Below, piece after piece: positions 1 to 5,721 of a stretch of 5,916 bases of DNA (the stretch's first letter is position 1; the number at the start of each line of letters is the position of its first letter). This DNA comes from a bacterium (lineage in GTDB: Bacteria; Bacillota_I; Bacilli_A; RF39; UBA660). The stretch spans positions 1 through 5,916 of the forward strand of contig RKAV01000059.1 in NCBI GenBank assembly GCA_014846175.1. The letters run 5' to 3'. The notes beneath the pieces were generated by a model, which made no database searches, was not told the DNA's origin, and was given only the letters and a program-made list of their open reading frames with translations. Both the position numbers and the translations under genes were made by a program.

Positions 1-34
1 ACCATTTACAATAAACTTCTACCATTTGATACAT
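1..34 (-). CDS. 5' end of an unidentified leftward gene (partial, possible small zinc-ribbon protein)
   Basis: Only the first eleven codons lie inside the window, reading MYQMVEVYCKW from an ATG at 34-32; the rest runs off the left edge. The start is supported by an AGGTG ribosome binding site at 40-44, five bases upstream of the ATG, and by a promoter-like pair further upstream (76-104). A second in-frame ATG at 25-23 is less well placed. The residues VEVYCKW resemble the beginning of small zinc-ribbon proteins in which a CxxC pair follows, but the second cysteine would lie outside the window, so this is a guess. The family cannot be named from eleven residues. Confidence 0.5.
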   Translation of the reverse strand, partial: MYQMVEVYCKW

Positions 35-75
35 ACTAACACCTACTTCCTATTATCTGTATCTTTGATATCTTA

Positions 76-104
76 ATAATATCATAATATTTGACATTTC
101 TCAA
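76..104 (-). promoter_or_regulatory. Promoter for the leftward gene at the left edge
   Basis: On the minus strand a -35-like TTGAGA (99-104) and a -10-like TATTAT (76-81) are separated by exactly 17 bases. The expected start of transcription near 69 would give a leader of about 35 bases before the ATG at 34. It lies just downstream of the murC terminator, so the next leftward gene would restart transcription here. This is a sequence match only, and AT-rich DNA produces such matches by chance. Confidence 0.45.
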
Positions 105-108
105 TAAG

Positions 109-129
109 AAAAAATCCGTAAAATACGGA
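109..129 (-). terminator. Rho-independent terminator of murC
   Basis: Read on the minus strand, TCCGTA (129-124) pairs with TACGGA (120-115) around a three-base TTT loop, and a run of six T follows (114-109). The stem begins two bases after the murC stop codon at 131-133. Three of the six pairs are G-C, which stands out in such AT-rich DNA. This is the only convincing intrinsic terminator I see in the window. Confidence 0.85.
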
Positions 130-130
130 C

Positions 131-1429
131 TTATAACAATTCTTTAAAATTCTCAATTAAATGTGCTACGGTAGCACACCCCATAAATGCTACTACACCA
201 TCTTTATCCTTCAATACTTTAGAAATAGAATCTTCATCCACTAATTCACTATTAGGAATTAATTTAATTATATCATCTGATGATATAGGTGGATAATCTT
301 CTTTTCTTTCTCTATCACATTTAATAGGTGTCAAATAAACTTTATCTGCTTCACTTAAAGCAGTAGCAAATTCATTTTTAAAAGCTGAAGTTCTTGAATA
401 AGTATTAGGTCTAAAAACTACAGTTAACTTTTTATCAGGATACTTTTGTCTGATAGCTTGTAGTGTTACTTTAACTTCCGTTGGATGATGGGCATAGTCA
501 TCTACTATAATAGTATCTTTTACCTTTTCTATCGCAAAACGTCTTGCTGCATTCTTAAAGTTTTCTAATAACTTTTTAACTTCTTCCTTAGTTAAACCAT
601 TTCTTAAAGCTACAATAATACTTGCTACCGTATTCATCACCATGTGATGTCCATAAAGAGGAACAAAGAAGTTAGAAATAAACTTATCTTTTTCATATAA
701 ATCAAAAGATGAACCATCACTAGCAAGTTTAATATTTTTAACAATATAATCATTATCTTCATTCTCACCATAGAAAATAACTTCATTATTAAACTTTATT
801 TGTCTTATATTTTTATCATCACCATTTGCTACTACAAGTTCTGCTTTATTAGCAAATTTTTCAAAAGTAGCAATCGTATCAGCTAAGTCTTTATATATTT
901 CTGTATGTTCTAATTCTACACAAGTAATAACAGCAGTCTTTGGATAATATGCTAAGAAATGTCTATTAAATTCATCTGACTCAATAACTAGTAACTTATT
1001 TTTTAAATCAATATGTCCTTGACCATCACCAATAAAATAGTTACAACCAATAGTAGTTTCAAATAAATGTTTAAGTAGTGAGGTAGTAGTTGTTTTACCA
1101 TGAGTTCCACAAACTGATATAGTATCAAACTTTTTAGTTATTTCCCCTACTACTTCATTATAAGGTTTAAAAGTAAGACCTAGCTCTTTAATTCTTTTAA
1201 TTTCTCTATGATCATCACTAAAAGCTTTAGATGCTGTTACAATGGTATCTTTATCTATAGGATGAGTTGAATCATAAAATATTTCTATTCCTCGCTCTCT
1301 TAATCCTTTTTCTGTAAATTTATAATCTTTGGCATCATCATAACCTGAAACAGTATTTCCCATATCATAAAGCATTGAAGCAAGGGTCGCCATTCCTGTT
1401 CCTTTAATACCTATACAATAATATTTCAC
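131..1429 (-). CDS. murC: UDP-N-acetylmuramate--L-alanine ligase (MurC)
   Basis: MurC is a cytoplasmic Mur ligase that uses ATP to join L-alanine to UDP-N-acetylmuramic acid, the first step of the peptidoglycan stem peptide. With the start at 1429 the protein has 432 residues, the normal length. Visible motifs in order: the N-terminal nucleotide-sugar-binding loop GIKGTGM (residues 7-13), the ATP P-loop GTHGKT (108-113), ESDE (150-153), ELEH (172-175), HHMVMN (261-266), RRF (296-298), DDYAHHPTE (310-318) and FRPNTYSRT (339-347). The end of the protein reads FMGCATV (415-421) where MurC proteins usually read FMGAGDI. Two GTG starts compete, at 1438 and 1429. I prefer 1429 because GAAGTGAT (1441-1434) is a well-spaced ribosome binding site for it and because MKYYCIGIKG matches the usual MurC beginning. 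The gene stands alone and ends in a strong terminator. Confidence 0.95.
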   Translation of the reverse strand: MKYYCIGIKGTGMATLASMLYDMGNTVSGYDDAKDYKFTEKGLRERGIEIFYDSTHPIDKDTIVTASKAFSDDHREIKRIKELGLTFKPYNEVVGEITKKFDTISVCGTHGKTTTTSLLKHLFETTIGCNYFIGDGQGHIDLKNKLLVIESDEFNRHFLAYYPKTAVITCVELEHTEIYKDLADTIATFEKFANKAELVVANGDDKNIRQIKFNNEVIFYGENEDNDYIVKNIKLASDGSSFDLYEKDKFISNFFVPLYGHHMVMNTVASIIVALRNGLTKEEVKKLLENFKNAARRFAIEKVKDTIIVDDYAHHPTEVKVTLQAIRQKYPDKKLTVVFRPNTYSRTSAFKNEFATALSEADKVYLTPIKCDRERKEDYPPISSDDIIKLIPNSELVDEDSISKVLKDKDGVVAFMGCATVAHLIENFKELL

Positions 1430-1452
1430 ACTAATCACTTCTTTCTATCAAT

Positions 1453-1481
1453 ATTATATACTATTACTTTACTTTTTTAAA
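1453..1481 (-). promoter_or_regulatory. murC: Putative murC promoter
   Basis: The minus strand carries a perfect -10 TATAAT (1453-1458), with a weak -35-like TTTAAA (1476-1481) 17 bases upstream. Transcription would begin near 1446, giving a leader of about 17 bases to the GTG at 1429, which contains the GAAGTGAT ribosome binding site. Starting at the GTG at 1438 would leave only about 8 bases. The call rests mainly on the -10 box. Confidence 0.45.
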
Positions 1482-1488
1482 CGTTTTC

Positions 1489-1517
1489 TTTACACAATTT
1501 GACTTTAATAGTATAGT
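1489..1517 (+). promoter_or_regulatory. Putative promoter of the PflX-like radical SAM gene
   Basis: A -35-like TTTACA (1489-1494) and a -10-like TATAGT (1512-1517) are 17 bases apart on the plus strand, diverging from the murC promoter. Transcription would begin near 1524, right at the GGTGAAG ribosome binding site (1524-1530), leaving a leader of only about 11 bases before the ATG at 1535. The elements are good, but the very short leader is a reason for caution. Confidence 0.45.
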
Positions 1518-1534
1518 ATTATCGGTGAAGAAAA

Positions 1535-2431
1535 ATGAATGAATTATATAACTCTTGTGAATTATGTCCAAGAAAGTGTCATATCAATAGAAATACTACT
1601 AAAGGTATTTGTTCTAATACTAGTACTTTAAAAGTAGCAAGAAGTGCTATTCATTACTTTGAAGAACCATCTATTTCTGGTTCTAATGGAAGTGGTACTA
1701 TCTTTTTTAGTGGTTGTAATCTTAAGTGTTGTTACTGTCAAAATAAAGAAATATCTAATGATAACTTTGGCATTAATATATCAGTAGAGAGATTAAGTGA
1801 ATTAATGTTAGAACTACAAGCAAAGAATGCTAATAATATTAATTTAGTAACTCCTACTCATTTTGTACCTAGTATTATTGAAGCGATTAAGCTAGCAAGA
1901 GCAAATGGCCTTTCTATTCCAATTGTTTATAATACTAGTGGTTATGAAAGTATTAATACTATCAAATTATTAGCTGGTTATGTTGATATATATTTAACTG
2001 ATTTTAAATATTTCAATAATAAGTTAGGAGAAGACTTATCAAAAGTTAAAAACTATTTTGAAGTTGCTAGTCTTGCTCTTAGTGAAATGTATAAACAAGT
2101 AGGAATAAATAAGTTTGATGATAATGGTATGATGACAAAGGGTATTATTGTAAGATGTTTAGTATTACCAACTAAAGGAAATGATACTAAAAAGATTATT
2201 AATTATCTTTACAAAAAATACCAAGATAATATTTATCTTAGTATAATGAATCAATATACACCTGTTACTAAAAGTACTACTTTTCCTTTTCTAAATAATA
2301 AAGTTAGTGATAGCGAATATGATGATATCATTAACTATGCTTTAGACTTAGGAGTTATTAATGCTTATATCCAAGAAGGAGAAACAAGTGATGAATCTTT
2401 TATTCCTCCTTTTGATCTTGAAGGGCTTTAA
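1535..2431 (+). CDS. PflX-like radical SAM protein (COG1313 type, function unknown)
   Basis: This is a complete radical SAM protein of 298 residues, related to pyruvate formate-lyase activating enzymes. The CxxxCxxC cluster motif is at C61, C65 and C68 inside SGCNLKCCYCQN. Before it lies a second cysteine set, C8, C11, C15 and C26 (CELCPRKC followed by KGIC), typical of the COG1313/PflX family and likely to bind another metal centre. The C-terminal YIQEGETSDESFIPPF also fits that family. Members are presumed to make a 5'-deoxyadenosyl radical, but their substrate is not established, and no formate-lyase or other glycyl radical enzyme lies in the window. ATG at 1535 follows GGTGAAG at 1524-1530. 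Its last 32 bases overlap the end of the convergent queH gene, and no terminator follows. A glycyl-radical-enzyme activase is the main alternative reading. Confidence 0.85.
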   Translation: MNELYNSCELCPRKCHINRNTTKGICSNTSTLKVARSAIHYFEEPSISGSNGSGTIFFSGCNLKCCYCQNKEISNDNFGINISVERLSELMLELQAKNANNINLVTPTHFVPSIIEAIKLARANGLSIPIVYNTSGYESINTIKLLAGYVDIYLTDFKYFNNKLGEDLSKVKNYFEVASLALSEMYKQVGINKFDDNGMMTKGIIVRCLVLPTKGNDTKKIINYLYKKYQDNIYLSIMNQYTPVTKSTTFPFLNNKVSDSEYDDIINYALDLGVINAYIQEGETSDESFIPPFDLEGL

Positions 2432-3032
2432 TCTTATCTCTTTCTACTTTTGAATAAATACATCCACAATAATCTTGTCTATATAAATGGTATATATTAG
2501 ATAGTTCAACACTTCTTTTATAGCCATTTTTCTTTTTAAAATCTGCATATAAATAGTTAATATTATATTTAAGAGCTAACTCTTCCCCTATCTCATTTAA
2601 CCACTTACCATTCTTATAAGGACTTATTGATAAAGTAGTTGTAAAGTAATCAAAATTATTATTTCTAGCTTCCATAGCTGTTTTTTCAAGTCTTAACTTA
2701 TAACATTTATAACAACGTATATCTCCTTCTTTTTTATTTTCTAACCCTAAAGCTAAGGAAATAAATTTTTCTTTATCATAATCACAATCCATTATTTTTA
2801 TATCATAACCTACATCTTTAATTAATCTTTTTAATTCTTCTTTTCTTTTAAGATATTCTTCATAATCAGTTATATTAGGATTATAAAATAAAATAGTAAT
2901 TTTAAAGTATTTACTTATTCTTTCTAAAACAGCTGATGAACAAGGAGCACAACATGAATGTAGTAATAATGATGGTTTATGTTCTAAGTTAATACTATTT
3001 AGTATTTTTTCACATTCTAAATTATAATTCAT
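2400..3032 (-). CDS. queH: Epoxyqueuosine reductase QueH (DUF208 family)
   Basis: QueH reduces epoxyqueuosine to queuosine in the wobble position of tRNAs with a GUN anticodon. It is the iron-sulfur enzyme that replaces the cobalamin-dependent QueG in many bacteria. The 210-residue protein is full length and shows the family's cysteine signature: HSCCAPC with C27, C28 and C31, RCYKCYKLRL with C107 and C110, and YRQDYCGC with C189 and C191. Other family motifs are FYNPNI (49-54) and TTTLSISPYKN (131-141). The ATG at 3032 comes one base after the stop codon of the upstream gene, whose end supplies GGGAT as a weak ribosome binding site, so translational coupling is likely. It is the last gene of the operon beginning at 4535. 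No other queuosine gene is visible here. The identification is firm; the biochemical role follows from the family. Confidence 0.93.
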   Translation of the reverse strand: MNYNLECEKILNSINLEHKPSLLLHSCCAPCSSAVLERISKYFKITILFYNPNITDYEEYLKRKEELKRLIKDVGYDIKIMDCDYDKEKFISLALGLENKKEGDIRCYKCYKLRLEKTAMEARNNNFDYFTTTLSISPYKNGKWLNEIGEELALKYNINYLYADFKKKNGYKRSVELSNIYHLYRQDYCGCIYSKVERDKIKALQDQKEE

Positions 3033-3033
3033 C

Positions 3034-3780
3034 TTAATCCCATCTTTCTTTAGTTAATACTTTCTGATAGTTATTATTAATACTTTCTATATAAGGTTTA
3101 TTTTCTTTTTTCATCAAAACAATTTCTAGTAGCTTATCTTCCAAGTTACTACTTACTTTATCGTAAGTTTCTTTAATATATTGTTGCTTTTCTATTGTTA
3201 ATGGCTCTATTTTTCTAATATCTTTTCTTCCTTCATAATGAGGAGAATAATTAAATAAGAAAGGACAATTTTCGTTATTCTTTTTATTATAAAAATAATT
3301 TATAAAACCATTATCATTATAAGAAAAAACAGAGTTTTTAAATTCATAAGCTGCATCAACAAAGAACTCACAATTATCAATTGAAACATAATTAGTAAGA
3401 TGATTAGCACCAATAACTTTTTTATGATATTCACTAAGAAACATTCTTATTTCTGCTAAGTTTTTATCTTTTCTTGAAGTATCTACTGCTACTATTTCAT
3501 TTTTAATATTTAATTCATCTAATATTACTTTAAGTAACGCTGCACTATGTCTACAACACCCTTCACCAGTAAATGGTACTAAAGCAAAATTAAATAAAGA
3601 CTTATCAGTAAATTTATAAGTTTCAATTTTCTCATTATATTTATAAGTATCATTTACTGAAAAAAATCCTATAGTGATAAGATCAAGAACAAACATTAAT
3701 TGTTCCATCTTTTTATCTTGAAAAAGAGAATTAACTAAAGAAGTTGTGTTACCCAATATAATATCTAAATTTTTTTTCAT
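3034..3780 (-). CDS. Transglutaminase-like cysteine-triad protein, paralog A (unknown function)
   Basis: I do not recognise a named family. The 248-residue protein has no signal peptide or membrane segment and is probably cytoplasmic. Residues 1-60 look mainly helical. The core resembles the transglutaminase/cysteine-peptidase fold: GEGCCRHSAALL (72-83) corresponds to the GxCR-type nucleophile segment with C76 as likely catalytic cysteine, H127 sits in NHLTNYV, and D142 in FFVDAAYEF, 15 residues after the histidine. The conserved tail has NYSPHYEGRK and YQKVL. It is clearly homologous along its whole length to the next gene upstream (3786-4535). ATG at 3780 follows AGAAGG at good spacing, five bases after the stop of that paralog, and one base before queH. 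It could be a peptidase, amidase, transglutaminase or an inactive relative; substrate unknown. The triad assignment is inference from motif and spacing. Confidence 0.7.
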   Translation of the reverse strand: MKKNLDIILGNTTSLVNSLFQDKKMEQLMFVLDLITIGFFSVNDTYKYNEKIETYKFTDKSLFNFALVPFTGEGCCRHSAALLKVILDELNIKNEIVAVDTSRKDKNLAEIRMFLSEYHKKVIGANHLTNYVSIDNCEFFVDAAYEFKNSVFSYNDNGFINYFYNKKNNENCPFLFNYSPHYEGRKDIRKIEPLTIEKQQYIKETYDKVSSNLEDKLLEIVLMKKENKPYIESINNNYQKVLTKERWD

Positions 3781-3785
3781 AATTA

Positions 3786-4535
3786 TTACCTTCTTACCAA
3801 TACTTTTTGATAATCTTTCTCTATATTTTTAATAGTAGATTTATTATTTTCATAAAATTCTTCTAATAAATAGCTATTAGCATTAATTATTAAGGAGGTA
3901 TTATTACAACTCCTTAAAATGTACTCTTGTTCATCTAAACTAATAGGAGTAATTTCACTAAAGTTCTTTTTACCTTCAAAAAATGGTGAATAGTTATAAA
4001 TAAGGTGGGAGTTAGAGGAAGAAAGAAATCTTGTTGTTTTATTATTATTTATACTATATAAATTAGCTCCAAATAATGGAACAACTTCAAACGCTATTCT
4101 TTTATCATTAATATTTACTATTCCCATAGCATGATTACATAAAGGTTCTTGTTCTATTTGTTCACTTATATCTAATAATGATTCACTATCTATTTCATCT
4201 GTTATTCTTAAAGCTACTGTTATATCATTTTCAATAGAAAATCTATCAAGCATTAACTTAGCAAGGGAAGCACTATTTCTACAACATCCATCTTTTATAA
4301 GAGGAACAACTCCTAACTCCATAATAGGATTTTCATAAATACCTAAATCTTCTACATTATCTACGGTATTATAATTCTTATCTTTTGATAAATAACCATT
4401 ACTAATAAGTAATGTAACTAAAGTAAATATATCTAAATCCCCTTTTAGTCCTAAATTATCTGCTAATAATAAAACATTATCTAAAATAGTATCTAATTGT
4501 TTTTCTATATTTTTATATCTTTCTCTATCATACAT
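3786..4535 (-). CDS. Transglutaminase-like cysteine-triad protein, paralog B (unknown function)
   Basis: This is the first gene of the three-gene leftward operon, 249 residues, without a signal peptide or membrane segment. It aligns with paralog A throughout: LDTILDN near the start (A has LDIILGN), ISNGYLS (44-50; A has ITIGFFS), KDGCCRNSASLAKLML (81-96), NHAMGIV (134-140), NYSPFFEGKK and the terminal YQKVL. The likely nucleophile is C85, preceded by C84, and the histidine is H135. At the third triad position, 15 residues after the histidine, it has E150 where A has aspartate. Whether that glutamate supports catalysis is open. The start at 4535 is supported by GGGGTG at 4541-4546 and a promoter at 4559-4587. 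The close divergence pattern points to an old tandem duplication, not a recent copy. Function unknown. Confidence 0.7.
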   Translation of the reverse strand: MYDRERYKNIEKQLDTILDNVLLLADNLGLKGDLDIFTLVTLLISNGYLSKDKNYNTVDNVEDLGIYENPIMELGVVPLIKDGCCRNSASLAKLMLDRFSIENDITVALRITDEIDSESLLDISEQIEQEPLCNHAMGIVNINDKRIAFEVVPLFGANLYSINNNKTTRFLSSSNSHLIYNYSPFFEGKKNFSEITPISLDEQEYILRSCNNTSLIINANSYLLEEFYENNKSTIKNIEKDYQKVLVRR

Positions 4536-4540
4536 ATTAT

Positions 4541-4546
4541 CACCCC
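4541..4546 (-). promoter_or_regulatory. Ribosome binding site of paralog B
   Basis: GGGGTG on the minus strand, five bases before the ATG at 4535-4533, fixes the start of the first gene of the operon. It matches the GGNGGTG-type pairing with the 16S tail. Confidence 0.7.
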
Positions 4547-4558
4547 AAAGTGTCTAAT

Positions 4559-4587
4559 ATTTTACTACATTTTAAGCTAATAATCAA
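4559..4587 (-). promoter_or_regulatory. Promoter of the paralog B - paralog A - queH operon, with a palindrome at the -35
   Basis: On the minus strand TTGATT (4582-4587) and TAAAAT (4559-4564) are separated by exactly 17 bases. Transcription would begin near 4552, giving a leader of about 17 bases to the ATG at 4535. A perfect inverted repeat, AAGTTT and AAACTT around one T (4586-4598), touches the -35 element and could be an operator, though such short AT palindromes arise easily by chance. No terminator is visible between the upstream radical SAM gene and this promoter, so read-through may also contribute. Confidence 0.6.
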
Positions 4588-4619
4588 GTTTTAAACTTAA
4601 CAGGAATTCTTTTTATTTA

Positions 4620-5606
4620 CTATTCTATAATAAGGTGATCTTTTTTCCATTTTTCAAATTCTTTTTTTTGCTCATTAGTTTCAATTTCTTCATGATAATA
4701 ATGTTTAGTAAATTCGCCACAAGAACTACCAACTTCTCTACCTGGAGGAGAATAAGTCTTAATTCTAAGTGATGGAACTTTTTCTTTTATTGCACTAGTC
4801 CATTTTTTTTCATTAGAACTTCTTTCTAAACTATTTATTGGATTAAATCTAATAAACTTAATTGGAATCATATATTTTTCTAATACTTCACATACTTTAT
4901 CAAGTTCTAAATCACCATCATTAACTCCTTTAATTAAAGTATAATGTATTTCTACAGGGTCATTAGTTCTATGGAATTTTACATATTTATCCATAATAGT
5001 TTCATTGTGTTGAAGAGATTTTCTATATTCAACTAGATAAGATAAAGCCTCTTCAATAGACACTTTAGTATTAGGTATTAAATTAAATCTTTCCTCATCA
5101 TCTGGTGAATGCATAGAAAAATGTACCTTTAAAGGAATATTTAATCTACAAACTAAATCCCTTAGTTTTAAAATATTATTATTAGGCATCATAGTAGCAA
5201 TTGCATATCCAATATCATCATAACCAATTTTTCTAATTACCTCTTCATTTTTATAAATGTCTTCAATTAATTTTAAATTAAGAAGGGGTTCACCTACTCC
5301 CATAAACGATATAAGTAATTTCTTTTTACTTGTTCTTTTTTTATTATGTTTAGTAAGAGAAAAAATTAGTCCCTCAATAAAATCTTCATACTTAATGGCC
5401 ACCATAGCTTTATTTAAGCCATTATTAGTTAAATGACACATCTTACAACCTAAATTACAAAAATGATGAGTAGGTACACAAATAACATCCATATCTTCTT
5501 TATTAAATAATAAAGACATTTCAATTATTTTTTTCTTACCAGCATCATATACAAATTTCAATGTATCATCAGAATAATCTTTAAATATACCAATATTTTT
5601 AATCAT
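4620..5606 (-). CDS. RlmN/Cfr-type radical SAM methyltransferase-like protein lacking the N-terminal domain
   Basis: RlmN and Cfr methylate an adenosine (A2503) of 23S rRNA, RlmN also some tRNAs, through a methylated cysteine. This 328-residue protein has the core of that family: radical SAM cysteines C50, C54 and C57 (FCNLGCKMC); C43 seven residues before the first, matching the resolving cysteine (C118 in E. coli RlmN); MGVGEPLLN (102-110); FSMHSP (163-168); LIKGVND (224-230); FNPIN (254-258); and C296 in SSCGEF, matching the cysteine that carries the methyl group. Only about 42 residues precede C43, against about 104 in Cfr, so the N-terminal RNA-binding domain is missing. About 15-20 extra residues lie near 195-218, and a charged tail follows C296. 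ATG 5606 is chosen for its GGGAGT site; a longer frame begins at a TTG at 5657 inside the promoter. The stop is TAG. The target is unknown, and it should not be called rlmN or cfr. Confidence 0.82.
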   Translation of the reverse strand: MIKNIGIFKDYSDDTLKFVYDAGKKKIIEMSLLFNKEDMDVICVPTHHFCNLGCKMCHLTNNGLNKAMVAIKYEDFIEGLIFSLTKHNKKRTSKKKLLISFMGVGEPLLNLKLIEDIYKNEEVIRKIGYDDIGYAIATMMPNNNILKLRDLVCRLNIPLKVHFSMHSPDDEERFNLIPNTKVSIEEALSYLVEYRKSLQHNETIMDKYVKFHRTNDPVEIHYTLIKGVNDGDLELDKVCEVLEKYMIPIKFIRFNPINSLERSSNEKKWTSAIKEKVPSLRIKTYSPPGREVGSSCGEFTKHYYHEEIETNEQKKEFEKWKKDHLIIE

Positions 5607-5612
5607 ATTTTC

Positions 5613-5618
5613 ACTCCC
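5613..5618 (-). promoter_or_regulatory. Ribosome binding site that decides the start of the RlmN-like gene
   Basis: TAGGGAGTGA on the minus strand (5620-5611), with core GGGAGT at 5618-5613, lies six bases before the ATG at 5606-5604. It favours this start over the in-frame TTG at 5657, which has no such site and would add a 17-residue hydrophobic extension. Confidence 0.75.
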
Positions 5619-5628
5619 TACAAGTAAA

Positions 5629-5657
5629 ATTCTAAAATAAAAAATTATTATAAACAA
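5629..5657 (-). promoter_or_regulatory. Putative promoter of the RlmN-like gene
   Basis: On the minus strand TTGTTT (5652-5657) and TAGAAT (5629-5634) are 17 bases apart. Transcription would begin near 5622, giving a leader of about 16 bases containing GGGAGT. A perfect TATAAT at 5647-5652 is an alternative -10 box, but it lacks a good -35 element. Confidence 0.45.
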
Positions 5658-5689
5658 ATACCTTTTATAAATATCCTCATTAAAAATAA

Positions 5690-5703
5690 GTTATATATAT
5701 AAC
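5690..5703 (-). other. Perfect AT palindrome after the LysR-type gene, possible weak terminator or operator
   Basis: GTTATATATATAAC is a perfect 14-base palindrome 18 bases after the stop codon of the LysR-type gene. Read on the minus strand it is followed by TTATTTTTA. It could form a weak A-T stem before a T-rich stretch and act as a terminator, or bind a regulator of the next gene. The stem has only one G-C pair, so the evidence is thin. Confidence 0.3.
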
Positions 5704-5721
5704 AATTTGGTATATACTTTA

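Noticed and set aside
91..96. Perfect plus-strand -35 box TTGACA
   Set aside because: No -10-like hexamer lies 16-18 bases downstream, where the murC terminator stem sits, and no rightward gene follows.
1479..1486. AAACGTTT palindrome in the divergent promoter region
   Set aside because: Eight bases is too short to support an operator in such AT-rich DNA without conservation data.
1499..1504. Plus-strand TTGACT as -35 for the PflX-like gene
   Set aside because: A 17-base spacer would put the -10 box on the ribosome binding site, which is not -10-like. TTTACA at 1489-1494 fits TATAGT better.
2405..2413. Near-perfect ribosome binding site AAAAGGAGG on the minus strand at the end of queH
   Set aside because: No ATG, GTG or TTG at usable spacing opens a meaningful frame. 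The sequence simply encodes the last residues of QueH (KEE).
4620..5606. Calling this gene cfr (a resistance methyltransferase)
   Set aside because: The core motifs are shared by RlmN, Cfr and other relatives, and the missing N-terminal domain makes either name unsafe.
3034..5606. A RiPP or defence system built from the radical SAM and cysteine-triad genes
   Set aside because: No precursor peptide, transporter, immunity or toxin gene is visible. The RlmN-like gene appears to have its own promoter and a different likely role.
5607..5657. N-terminal extension of the RlmN-like protein from the TTG at 5657
   Set aside because: It lacks a ribosome binding site, overlaps the likely promoter and adds a hydrophobic stretch with no resemblance to the missing RlmN domain.
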